In this document: positions 1-7,068 of the stretch, piece by piece
Position numbering within the stretch: position 1 is the first letter of the stretch
Layout: every line of letters starts with the position of its first letter
From: an uncultured Christensenella sp.
GTDB lineage: Bacteria > Bacillota > Clostridia > Christensenellales > Borkfalkiaceae
DNA: 64,000 nt
Direction: 5' to 3'
Assembly: GCA_910576655.1 (NCBI GenBank)
Contig: CAJTJC010000012.1
Span: 1 to 64,000 of the forward strand
The notes under the pieces: model-generated
Seen by the model: only the letters and a program-made list of their open reading frames with translations
Databases searched by the model: none
What the model was told of the DNA's origin: nothing
Position numbers and translations under genes: made by a program

Positions 1-424
1 GGCTTTGCCGGGGACGGTTTTTGCAAAAGGAAAACGGCTTCGTCGGTCGCCATTACGGCTCTCTCCTCAGCTCGTTTCCGTCCCGATTTTTCTTGAATTT
101 CCATAGGGGAAATTCATTTTTGCTTCGCAAAAACCGAAAAATACGGGGGTGCGCTACGAAATCATGCGGTAGTTTTTAACGGCTTATTTAAAAAACTTTT
201 TTATAATAAATACGCACATCTTTTGGAAAACCGTCCCAGGCTTTGCCGGGGACGGTTTTTGCAAAAGGAAAACGGCTTCGTCGGTCGCCATTACGGCTCT
301 CTCCTCAGCTCGTTTTCGTCCCGATTTTTCTTGAATTTCCATAGGGGAAATTCATTTTTGCTTCGCAAAAACCGAAAAATACGGGAGTGTGCTACGAAAT
401 CATGCGTTCGTTTCTAACGGCTTA
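1..424. repeat. Two-copy direct repeat (~186 bp units)
   Basis: Bases 1-186 and 239-424 are nearly identical direct copies, each starting GGCTTTGCCGGGGACGG and ending TAACGGCTTA, with a few point differences. The 52 bp between them is AT-rich. Each unit starts with the 3' half of a terminator-like hairpin and holds no convincing coding sequence. The first copy is cut by the window edge, so the array may extend to the left. Function is unknown; it looks like a host intergenic repeat. Confidence 0.85.
230..256 (+). terminator. Rho-independent terminator-like hairpin
   Basis: ACCGTCCC (230-237) pairs with GGGACGGT (249-256) around an 11 nt loop and is followed by TTTT. It spans the start of the second repeat unit; unit 1 begins with the same 3' arm, so each unit probably carries such a hairpin. 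Confidence 0.65.
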
Positions 425-431
425 AATAAAT

Positions 432-458
432 AATCTCTGCGTAAATGCCGCGGAGATT
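432..458 (+). terminator. Rho-independent terminator
   Basis: AATCTCTGC (432-440) pairs with GCGGAGATT (450-458), with one G-U pair, and runs into a T tract. It lies just after the second direct repeat and closes off transcription from the left. Confidence 0.6.
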
Positions 459-901
459 TTTTAATTTAATACGGTTTGAAAGCCGCTTAAACGTTTTCCG
501 TTTAAGTACGTTTTCTCCGTTTTCCGACCGAGTATGGCTTGACATTAATATATTTTTTTTGCAGATGCCTCCCGAGAGGCTTTATTTTGGGTTCGCAGTT
601 TATCTTTTGTTTGCATTTGAACTATCATCCGAATCGTGGTTGTTTCTCTCCTGCTTTATAAAATCAAGCGATCTGTTGTCCCATATGCTAAAGAAATTTA
701 TACAGCCCCGTTGGTACGGGTCGACAGCTTCAATATCACCTGTGCTCTGGGTAGAAAGCTTATTATAAATATCAGATTCAAATCATCCCTAAACGGGATC
801 CAATATGCTTTGAACGCGGATTATAACAAGCCGCTTTACCGAGTATTAACACTGATGTCGATATAAAACGGAACAAAATTCAAAAAAATTTAAAAGCCCT
901 A
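459..901. other. Intergenic region, no recognisable gene
   Basis: About 440 bp between the terminator and the GntR promoter. Open frames here are short, lack ribosome sites and resemble nothing I recognise. It may hold remnants of a decayed gene, but no frame supports one. Confidence 0.4.
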
Positions 902-943
902 TTGACAAAACTGATATAACTGTATATAATAAATATATACAGT
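902..943 (+). promoter_or_regulatory. Sigma-A promoter with GntR operator
   Basis: TTGACA (902-907), a 17 bp spacer and TATAAT (925-930) form a consensus promoter. An inverted repeat, ACTGTATAT (919-927) and ATATACAGT (935-943), covers the -10 box. This is the layout expected for autoregulation by the YtrA-type GntR repressor encoded 14 bp downstream. Confidence 0.8.
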
Positions 944-956
944 TGGAGGTGATGAT

Positions 957-1334
957 TTGAACGTCCTTATTGACAACCGCAGCGGTACGCCTATTTACGA
1001 TCAGATATACACCCAGATAAAAGCTCAGATTATAAGCGGAGAGCTTAAGGAAAATGAAATGCTTCCATCCATAAGAGGCTTGGCGAAGGATCTTAAAATC
1101 AGCTTTATCACCACTAAAAGGGCTTATGAGGAGCTTGAACGGGAAGGCTTTATATATACGGTTCAGGCTAAGGGCTGTTATGTAGCGCCTAAAGATATAG
1201 AGCTTTACCGTGAAGAAAATCTGAAAAAGATCGAGGATCATATAGAACAGATCGTACAGCTCGCCGCGACCTGTAATATCGGCGGCGAAGAACTTATTGA
1301 AATGATAAAATTTTCTTTGGAGGAGGAACGGTAA
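957..1334 (+). CDS. GntR family regulator, YtrA subfamily
   Basis: The 125-residue protein has an N-terminal winged helix (about 10-77, with the typical PIYDQIY start and LPSIRGLAKDL helix) and only a short helical tail instead of a large effector domain, as in YtrA-type regulators. The start is TTG, chosen because GGAGGTGATGA lies directly upstream. It overlaps the following ABC ATPase gene by one base, and the palindrome over its promoter suggests it represses its own operon. YtrA regulators usually control ABC exporters induced by cell-wall stress or antibiotics. Confidence 0.88.
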   Translation: MNVLIDNRSGTPIYDQIYTQIKAQIISGELKENEMLPSIRGLAKDLKISFITTKRAYEELEREGFIYTVQAKGCYVAPKDIELYREENLKKIEDHIEQIVQLAATCNIGGEELIEMIKFSLEEER

Positions 1335-2182
1335 TGAATGCTCTCGAAATAAAGAACCTAACAAAAATATACCCCGGTTATAAACTTGACGATGTAAGCT
1401 TTGATCTGCCTTGCGGCTGTATATTGGGGCTTATAGGCGAAAACGGGGCGGGTAAAAGCACCGTGATCAAGCTTATTTCTGACATGATAAAAAAAGACGG
1501 TGGCAGCATCGAAATATTGGGTCAGAGGGACTGCGGCGGCTTGCCCTCGGTCAAGGAAGAGATCGGAATAGTTATGGACGAGGTGGGGATTCCGGAATGC
1601 CTTAATACAAAACATGTTGGAAAAATCATGGCAAGAACTTTTAAAAAATGGGACAATGATTATTACAACCGGCTTTTGCACAAGCTATCCATTCCGAGCG
1701 ACAAACCTTTTAAGGAATATTCCCGGGGAATGAAAATGAAGCTTGGCATCGCCGTTGCGCTTTCCCATGATCCTAAGCTTCTTATTCTTGACGAAGCAAC
1801 CAGCGGACTTGATCCGGTAGCAAGGGATCAGGTGGTGGAAATGCTTTATGACTTTACCCGCGAGGAAAATCATTCCGTACTTATTTCCTCTCACATAGTG
1901 AGTGATCTTGAAAAGCTGTGCGACTACATCGCTTTTTTGCACAAGGGAAAACTGCTTCTGTTTGAAGAAAAGGACCGTTTATTGGAGAAATACGGCATAA
2001 TCCACTGCACGGAAAAACAGCTTTCCGAGCTTGATCCGAAATCGGTAAAGCATAAAAAAATATCCGCTTATGGCGTAGAGGCTCTTGTAAGCCGAAATGA
2101 TATCCCGGCGGGAATCACGATCGCACCGGTTTCCATCGAAGAGCTTTTCGTTCAGATGGCAAAAGAGGAGGAAAGAGCATGA
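1334..2182 (+). CDS. ABC transporter ATP-binding protein
   Basis: A 282-residue ABC ATPase with Walker A GENGAGKST (35-43), a YSRGMK signature (129-134), Walker B LLILDE (149-154) and an SSH switch histidine. The C-terminal ~70 residues follow the pattern of drug or lantibiotic exporters. It sits between its regulator and a membrane permease with tiny overlaps, so the three form one operon. It energises export of an unknown substrate across the cytoplasmic membrane. Confidence 0.9.
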   Translation: MNALEIKNLTKIYPGYKLDDVSFDLPCGCILGLIGENGAGKSTVIKLISDMIKKDGGSIEILGQRDCGGLPSVKEEIGIVMDEVGIPECLNTKHVGKIMARTFKKWDNDYYNRLLHKLSIPSDKPFKEYSRGMKMKLGIAVALSHDPKLLILDEATSGLDPVARDQVVEMLYDFTREENHSVLISSHIVSDLEKLCDYIAFLHKGKLLLFEEKDRLLEKYGIIHCTEKQLSELDPKSVKHKKISAYGVEALVSRNDIPAGITIAPVSIEELFVQMAKEEERA

Positions 2183-2814
2183 AAGGCTTATTATTAAAAG
2201 ATCTGTATGTTATAATCAAAAATTTAAAAATATATCTGTTGGTTTCGGTGTTTTTTCTTGCGGCAGGTGCGATGGACAGAAGCAATATTTTCTTTCTGTA
2301 TTTTCTTCCGATATTCGGAGGGATGATTCCCATGACGCTTCTTGCTTACGATGAAAAAAGCGGATGGAGTCAGTACAGCCTTTCTTTGCCCTACGGAAGA
2401 AGGCAGATAGTTTCGTCAAAATACATGATAGGGCTAATTGCTCAGGTCATCATGTCGGTTTTGTCTATGACGGTTTTATTCTTTACGGGAACCTCTTTTA
2501 TGGCCATAATGACTTTTTTTGTAACCTCATTTTCGGTTTCCTGTATCGTTCCGGCTATAGGTCTTCCCTTTGCCTTAAAATTCGGGGTGGAAAAAGGAAG
2601 AATAGCCTATTACATCGTTGTTGGAGCATGTGCGGCAATAGGCGGCATTTTGAGCAATACCGCAGGCGACGGCGATACGCAGGCTTTGCCCGGCCTTGCG
2701 CCCGAAACTGCCCAAAGCATATCTGAAATCACGGTAATATTTACGGCAGCCGCAATTATAATTTATATCCTTTCATGGATCATATCGGTAAGGATTTTTA
2801 AGAACAGCAAATAA
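2179..2814 (+). CDS. ABC-2 type permease
   Basis: A 211-residue very hydrophobic protein with about six predicted membrane segments, beginning MKGLLLKDLYVIIKN, the usual start of ABC-2 permeases of the YtrC/YybJ kind. It overlaps the ATPase gene by 4 bp (ATGA) and is the last gene of the operon. It is the likely membrane partner of the upstream ATPase. Confidence 0.8.
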   Translation: MKGLLLKDLYVIIKNLKIYLLVSVFFLAAGAMDRSNIFFLYFLPIFGGMIPMTLLAYDEKSGWSQYSLSLPYGRRQIVSSKYMIGLIAQVIMSVLSMTVLFFTGTSFMAIMTFFVTSFSVSCIVPAIGLPFALKFGVEKGRIAYYIVVGACAAIGGILSNTAGDGDTQALPGLAPETAQSISEITVIFTAAAIIIYILSWIISVRIFKNSK

Positions 2815-3430
2815 ACGATGGATGTATTTATCGGAATAAAAGAGGCGATATCCATCCCTCTTATCCTGTTTCACCGAAGCTTCGCCGTATAAAGACTGTT
2901 TCTGTTTCACTATCGGTCACGAAGATCAAAACGGCTTCCGTCTTGTTGATTCCCGCTGACAACAGGAAAATGACGATGGGTTTTACAGGATATAAATATT
3001 CATGTTTTATGCCATTTGTCCGCTGCCGCCGAAAAAGCGCCCACCGTTTAACCGGTCGTGCTTCTGACAGCAAAAAGAAAACGCAAATATTCTTAATGCA
3101 ACTTAATGCAACGCTCCGGAGCTGTTGCCGTGTGGGGCTGCGCCGCCGGCCGTTTTCCTGATATCCGCTTTGTTGTCGGTAAATCCCGAACCGCTTGGGA
3201 CAAATATCCTTCGAAATCGTGCCGATTCAGGTTGCTCAGATTTCATAAATCAAACGCAGTAAAGCCCCTTTAAAACGGTAACTACCGACGTATTTAAGGA
3301 GTATCGTAGCAAACGATCACTATGATAAGCCTTCGGCTTCCCGAAAACGCAGCCGGGAGTGCGGTAAAGCCGTCGGACGTTAGTTGTGCGGTGACGCCTT
3401 AAAATATCCGAACAAATTTTCGTAAGGGCA
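2815..3430. other. Intergenic region, no gene seen
   Basis: About 600 bp between the ABC permease and the tRNA-Gly promoter. There is an inverted repeat, GATGGAT ... ATCCATC, just after the permease stop, which may help end the operon. The remaining frames are short, unmarked by ribosome sites and unrecognisable. Confidence 0.4.
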
Positions 3431-3459
3431 TTGACATTTTCATAAGGAAGTAATATAAT
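3431..3459 (+). promoter_or_regulatory. Consensus promoter for the tRNA genes
   Basis: TTGACA (3431-3436), exactly 17 bp, then TATAAT (3454-3459). It lies 24 bp upstream of the tRNA-Gly gene and is perfect at both boxes, as expected for stable RNA genes. Confidence 0.85.
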
Positions 3460-3483
3460 ATATATCATGATTCTGTTAATGCG

Positions 3484-3558
3484 GCGGATTTAGCTCATCC
3501 GGTAGAGCATCGGCTTCCCAAGCCGAAGGGGCGGGTTCGAGTCCCGTAATCCGCTCCA
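3484..3558 (+). tRNA. tRNA-Gly (CCC)
   Basis: A full cloverleaf: acceptor GCGGATT/AATCCGC, D-arm GCTC/GAGC, anticodon stem TCGGC/GCCGA with loop TTCCCAA (anticodon CCC), T-arm with TTCGAGT, and an encoded CCA end. Confidence 0.93.
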
Positions 3559-3872
3559 CCTTGTTTGTGAAAGCTCTGCACGGCTGAGTCGGAATAATTT
3601 TTACAAATAGTAAACGGAATCCTTTTCGGATCACTACTTTACCGATTCGTTTTACCGTGCCGGATAAAATCGCGGAACGCTTTTTAAAGTCGGTTTTTAT
3701 TCCGGTACATAATTTATCGGTATCGGAGTTGCAGCGGTACGGTTCGTATAAATTATCCTGATCACATACCGTAAGCGTATACTTCGCTCTACGCATTAAA
3801 ACTCACATTCACACTACAAGGATACCGGTAAAACAGAAAGCCGGTCTCAGCAAATTTTCATAAATCCTGAAA
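3559..3872. other. Spacer between tRNA genes, no gene seen
   Basis: 314 bp without a supported gene. A 106-codon reverse-strand frame crosses into the antisense of tRNA-Gly and has no ribosome site, so it is not called. Confidence 0.5.
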
Positions 3873-3948
3873 GGGGCATTAGCGCAGTTGGGAGCGCGCC
3901 ACACTGGCAGTGTGGAGGTCACGGGTTCGAATCCCGTATGCTCCACCA
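3873..3948 (+). tRNA. tRNA-Ala (GGC)
   Basis: A complete cloverleaf: acceptor GGGGCAT/ATGCTCC, anticodon stem CCACA/TGTGG with loop CTGGCAG (anticodon GGC), T-arm ACGGG/CCCGT with TTCGAAT, and CCA encoded. It is the last clear host gene before the prophage, so the integration site lies at or just after its 3' end. Confidence 0.93.
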
Positions 3949-4022
3949 AAATTATCGCTGGTCGAACACCAGGGAGCACCGTTTTCGTGTTCCCCTATGG
4001 TATTGTGCTGGCGTTCGAGATG

Positions 4023-4056
4023 AAGACGGACAGGTCATAAACCTGCCCGTCTTTTT
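4023..4056 (+). terminator. Terminator after the tRNA genes
   Basis: AAGACGG-A-CAGGT (4023-4035) pairs with ACCTG-C-CCGTCTT (4041-4053) and is followed by a T run. It ends rightward transcription from the tRNA promoter. Two smaller hairpins lie between it and tRNA-Ala. Confidence 0.75.
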
Positions 4057-4107
4057 CTTCCTCGCAGTTATTTACAAAAAGTGCTGGGTTACTTTATAAT
4101 AAGAATT

Positions 4108-4134
4108 AAGCTCTCTGTTGTGAGCAGAGAGCTT
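4108..4134 (-). terminator. Terminator ending the leftward prophage operon
   Basis: AAGCTCTCTG (4108-4117) pairs perfectly with CAGAGAGCTT (4125-4134). On the minus strand it is followed by a modest T-rich stretch. It lies 12 bp past the last small prophage gene. Confidence 0.65.
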
Positions 4135-4145
4135 GCACGACCGGT

Positions 4146-4286
4146 TTACTCGACCGGGTCTTCCGCGAAAATCTCTACGTGTCTTTCCGCAAAAACGACT
4201 TCGAGATTTTCGCAGGCTATGCTGAGCGCGCCAAGCTGATTTTCAAACTTCAGTAAGGCGCGCTCAAACTCATTCTGAGCTCGCAT
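4146..4286 (-). CDS. Small acidic hypothetical protein (46 aa)
   Basis: A 46-codon frame with an ATG preceded by AAGGAGGAAAATCT. The product starts MRAQNEFERALLKFENQ, is acidic and probably helical. I do not recognise it. It is the last gene of the leftward transcript, between terminators at 4108 and 4366. Confidence 0.6.
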   Translation of the reverse strand: MRAQNEFERALLKFENQLGALSIACENLEVVFAERHVEIFAEDPVE

Positions 4287-4365
4287 AGATTTTCCTCCTT
4301 ATCTTGTGATTATTGAAATAGTATAGCACAATATCTTGTGGAAGTCCATCTCCAAAGATAGTAAA

Positions 4366-4397
4366 AAGCCGAACGAGTTTTTATGCTCGCTCGGCTT
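4366..4397. terminator. Bidirectional terminator hairpin
   Basis: AAGCCGAACGAG (4366-4377) pairs with CTCGCTCGGCTT (4386-4397) with one mismatch. T runs flank it on both strands, so it can stop transcription either way. It separates the 46-residue ORF from the rest of the accessory operon. Confidence 0.75.
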
Positions 4398-4410
4398 TTT
4401 GCTTATTTTG

Positions 4411-4508
4411 CTCCCAGGAGCTCCATATCAAGCCCATTTCTATTCCGAGGGTAAATCTAAGAGCCTATGCTCTAAAACTCGATACGGACTGATTCTGGCT
4501 TGTCTGGG
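4411..4508 (-). repeat. Palindromic element, copy E (diverged)
   Basis: The most diverged of five related elements (others near 5.9, 8.7, 24.2 and 37.4 kb). It keeps the outer CTCCCAGG and CTGGCTTGTCTGG ends and weakened arms with GATACGG. The loop motif GAGGGTAAATCTAAG reads on the plus strand here, but on the minus strand in the other copies. It lies 16 bp past the stop codon of the 97-residue gene. Confidence 0.6.
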
Positions 4509-4523
4509 TGCGTCCTGCGCTTT

Positions 4524-4817
4524 TTAATGACAGCGGTCGGGGCAATCGTCCCAATTAGAATACCCGTGCGGGCATGGCGGATTTTCCTCTTTCTTATAAC
4601 CGAGGCACGCGGCCGCCTTCTCGGTGTCGCAGAAAATAACGTCATTCGCCATAACTTCGATAACTTGCCCGTTATGAATAAACTCTACAATAGCGGTGGC
4701 GTACCGAATAACGCCGCCAGAGTGCCCGCCGACCATAGGCGAGGGCGGTATAACTTCTGATACCTCTGCCCACTTATGAAAAATAGCGTCAACGCCTTTT
4801 GCTCTACACAATCGCAT
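4524..4817 (-). CDS. Hypothetical phage protein (97 aa)
   Basis: Start ATG at 4817, chosen over an upstream in-frame ATG because AAGGAGGATTCCAAA precedes it. The protein begins MRLCRAKGVDAIFHKWAEV and ends with a Cys/His-rich stretch (CPHGYSNWDDCPDRC) that could bind a metal. I do not recognise a family. It belongs to the chain of small accessory genes at the left end of the prophage. Confidence 0.7.
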   Translation of the reverse strand: MRLCRAKGVDAIFHKWAEVSEVIPPSPMVGGHSGGVIRYATAIVEFIHNGQVIEVMANDVIFCDTEKAAACLGYKKEENPPCPHGYSNWDDCPDRCH

Positions 4818-4830
4818 TTTGGAATCCTCC

Positions 4831-5142
4831 TTATTTCGCACCGCAGATAATCACGTTTTCGGGAAGGTATTCGGGCTTATTGGTATACAGCACCGCCTCG
4901 TTAAAGGAGGTCCAAAATTGATTCCCGCAGCATTTCGTGGTAACGCCAAGAGCGTCGGAACCTCCGTCTTTCCACTTGTTTACCTCGTGCAAATGATACT
5001 CGCCCGCCTCATAGGTGAGTATGTAATTAAAGGTATTTGTCTCATTGGTAAAGCCCTCCGTCAAGTTTCCAGAGTTACCCATACAGCCAGCTAAGCTAAG
5101 AATGCAAAGTAGCGCCGCGACTACCGCAATACACTTTTTCAT
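4831..5142 (-). CDS. Small lipoprotein (103 aa)
   Basis: A clear lipoprotein signal: MKKC, a hydrophobic core and a lipobox LSLAGC with the modified cysteine at residue 20. The mature ~84 residues have no recognised domain. It should be anchored on the outer face of the membrane. A ribosome site (GGAGGTGACGGAGAA) precedes the start. Surface lipoproteins at prophage ends often block superinfection or alter host surface traits; that role is inferred from position only. Confidence 0.8.
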   Translation of the reverse strand: MKKCIAVVAALLCILSLAGCMGNSGNLTEGFTNETNTFNYILTYEAGEYHLHEVNKWKDGGSDALGVTTKCCGNQFWTSFNEAVLYTNKPEYLPENVIICGAK

Positions 5143-5161
5143 TTCTCCGTCACCTCCTCTC

Positions 5162-5485
5162 TTAAAGCCCTATGTCGTCAAGGGCGTATTCGATTTCGTC
5201 CAGGAGGTCTTTTTCTTCAATGTCATAGTCCTCCAGCATTTCAGAAATAGGAAAATGCGCTTTAAGAATGAGCAGCAGATACTCCGCCAAACCTGCTGAG
5301 TCATAACCTTTAACCGTCGCGTCGCCGAGAGGCTGAATCATACCGTCGCGAAGGTGGTGCGCCAGATTGTCCGCGCCAATTATGATTCTATTGCCTTTAG
5401 GAATAATCACCTTTTCCCCAGACAAAGCCTTTTCAACCTCCACGTCTTGATTCGAGGTGAGAATCTGTCCAATTTTGTACTCCAT
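5162..5485 (-). CDS. Hypothetical phage protein (107 aa)
   Basis: Start ATG at 5485 follows AAGGAGGACTCAATA; a longer frame upstream runs back into the tRNA and is rejected. The protein starts MEYKIGQILTSNQDVEVEK, which looks like a small beta-barrel, and has an acidic helical C-terminus. No family recognised. Confidence 0.7.
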   Translation of the reverse strand: MEYKIGQILTSNQDVEVEKALSGEKVIIPKGNRIIIGADNLAHHLRDGMIQPLGDATVKGYDSAGLAEYLLLILKAHFPISEMLEDYDIEEKDLLDEIEYALDDIGL

Positions 5486-5525
5486 TATTGAGTCCTCCTT
5501 ATTTCTTTTTGTCGCAAAATAAGCG

Positions 5526-5602
5526 TGGTACGCCCGGCGGGGCTTGAACCCGCGGCCTCCAGAGTCGGAGTCTGGCGCTCTATCCATCTGAGCTACGGAC
5601 GC
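5526..5602 (-). tRNA. Phage tRNA-Arg (CCG)
   Basis: On the minus strand the acceptor GCGTCCG pairs with CGGGCGT (with wobbles), the D-arm is GCTC/GAGC, the anticodon stem CCAGA/TCTGG carries loop CTCCGAC (anticodon CCG), the T-arm is GCGGG/CCCGC with TTCAAGC, and CCA is encoded. It reads CGG codons. Its 5' end overlaps the 3' end of the preceding gene by 10 bp, so the tRNA must be cut from an mRNA-like transcript. Confidence 0.88.
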
Positions 5603-5874
5603 ATATTGTTTATTTTTTGTGCTAAATCAGAGTTAGCAATACTCATATCGAGCCGAGCCTTATTATATACTCGGACAAATAAGCCGCCATTTTTCTCGTT
5701 TACACAAATCGCCATTACCTCGTAGTCAATAATATTCCGAATCTTACTCCACTGAATATTCCCGGCCTTTTGGTAGGTCTGTGGCGTCGGGTATTTAGCT
5801 CGCTTGTCATCGATATTCCAAATGCCTATAAGGGTATCGGGCGAGAGTTTTTGCAGCAAATCAAGTAGTGTCAT
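5593..5874 (-). CDS. Hypothetical phage protein (93 aa)
   Basis: Begins MTLLDLLQKLSPDTLIGIW after AGGAGGAAAAGAATAA. No recognised family; mixed alpha/beta. Its last codons and stop lie inside the tRNA-Arg gene, so processing of the tRNA would truncate this mRNA. Confidence 0.7.
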   Translation of the reverse strand: MTLLDLLQKLSPDTLIGIWNIDDKRAKYPTPQTYQKAGNIQWSKIRNIIDYEVMAICVNEKNGGLFVRVYNKARLDMSIANSDLAQKINNMRP

Positions 5875-5906
5875 TTATTCTTTTCCTCCTGTTCGTCCAT
5901 ATTTAA

Positions 5907-6005
5907 CTCCCAGGCGTCCCGTATCGCGTTCTATGGCTCGGGCCCTTAGATTTATACTCGGAAAAATAAAGCGCGATACGGGACGCCCGGGGCTTGTCCG
6001 GGTCC
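5907..6005 (-). repeat. Palindromic element, copy A
   Basis: Arms GGCGTCCCGTATCGCG and CGCGATACGGGACGCC form a long perfect stem around a ~40 nt interior with the shared 15-mer CTTAGATTTATACTC (plus-strand reading). A second small hairpin, CCCGG GGCTTGT CCGGG, abuts it. It starts 3 bp after the stop of the 352-residue gene and sits before the next gene in the leftward mRNA. Same family as copies at 4411, 8638, 24143 and 37349. Confidence 0.85.
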
Positions 6006-6008
6006 ACA

Positions 6009-7067
6009 TTATCGGTAGCCCCGCTTTCCCATCATTTTCTTGTAAAGCGCCTCGGGCGGGAGTCGAAGGTCGGCCGGGCTAAAATCGGGCATATCGTCCT
6101 CGGGAATCTCGAACGGCTCGGGGAGCTCTATATCCTCAAAGCGCAGGCCCATACCGCGCTCCGGCTCGTATCTGCCGGAGGGCTTATACTCTTTTGCGGC
6201 TTCCTGGCGCTTCGGCTTGCTCGCCGTTTTCTTCTCCGGCTTAGCGCCGATACCCATAACCTTGATAAGCTCCTCGGCTTCGTTCGCCCTCGCTTCCTCG
6301 CGCTCGGTATAAAACCAGCCGTCTTGTAAAATACCTTGCTCTTTCAGCCAGCGTCTGCGGGCGTCCGCGTTTCTGCCTTCTACGACTTCCAAAGGCCTGC
6401 CGTAGCCGCAAGTAAAACTTTGGTCGGTAAGCTCGGGCTGGGTCTCCAGCCAGCGGAATCCGTGTCGACGGAAAAAGGACGGGTGCACGAGAGGGTAAGA
6501 GATTTTCAGCGGATTGCTCGGTTGACGCCAGTTTTTCACCTGGACGGTGCAAAGAGCTCGCTCACTGCTTTCGCAAAAGTTAGTCAGCACATTCAGCGCC
6601 ACGCGATACCCTTGAAGCTCCAGGGTATACACGACGTTCAGGATATTCTTTCCGGCCTCGACAAACTCTTTTGCGTTCACGTGGCACGCGCCGCCCATGT
6701 AGTACAGGATAGATATGACTTTCGCTTTCTGCTCGACCTTCTGCGTCGTTATCATGCTGCAAGGTATGCCGGTTATAGCGTTCGGTACATGCGGCGCAAA
6801 GCCGACAACGCTCGTCGCAGGAAGGGCTTTCGGAACGCTGCCCATGCGGCGGGTTTTCCTGCTCGCCGCTTGCAGCTCGTCCAGGCCCTCTTTATAGCCG
6901 ATACGGGCGAGCTCGTTCGCTTCCTCGTAAGAGTTGGTAAGTGAAAATGAGCGGCCTCTTTCTCTGCTGGATAACTCATGCCCCGCAAATACGCGGTTAG
7001 GCTTGCGGCTTTCGATAACGTCTAAGTATTGACCGAGGCTGTTAAAATGCTCGTGAATCAGTTTCAT
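6009..7067 (-). CDS. Phage protein, DUF7192-like, MoxR partner
   Basis: A 352-residue protein starting MKLIHEHFNSLGQYLDVI, a pattern I associate with a phage-only family annotated DUF7192. The C-terminal ~90 residues are charged and proline-rich and look disordered. It follows the MoxR-type ATPase gene by one base, so the two are likely co-expressed and may act together, much as MoxR ATPases pair with vWA partners. I see no vWA MIDAS motif, so the link is by position only. Confidence 0.65.
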   Translation of the reverse strand: MKLIHEHFNSLGQYLDVIESRKPNRVFAGHELSSRERGRSFSLTNSYEEANELARIGYKEGLDELQAASRKTRRMGSVPKALPATSVVGFAPHVPNAITGIPCSMITTQKVEQKAKVISILYYMGGACHVNAKEFVEAGKNILNVVYTLELQGYRVALNVLTNFCESSERALCTVQVKNWRQPSNPLKISYPLVHPSFFRRHGFRWLETQPELTDQSFTCGYGRPLEVVEGRNADARRRWLKEQGILQDGWFYTEREEARANEAEELIKVMGIGAKPEKKTASKPKRQEAAKEYKPSGRYEPERGMGLRFEDIELPEPFEIPEDDMPDFSPADLRLPPEALYKKMMGKRGYR

Positions 7068-7068
7068 G

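Noticed and set aside
3476..3796. 106-codon minus-strand frame over tRNA-Gly
   Set aside because: It runs through the antisense of the tRNA, has no ribosome site and shows the false peptide pattern typical of reverse tRNA frames.
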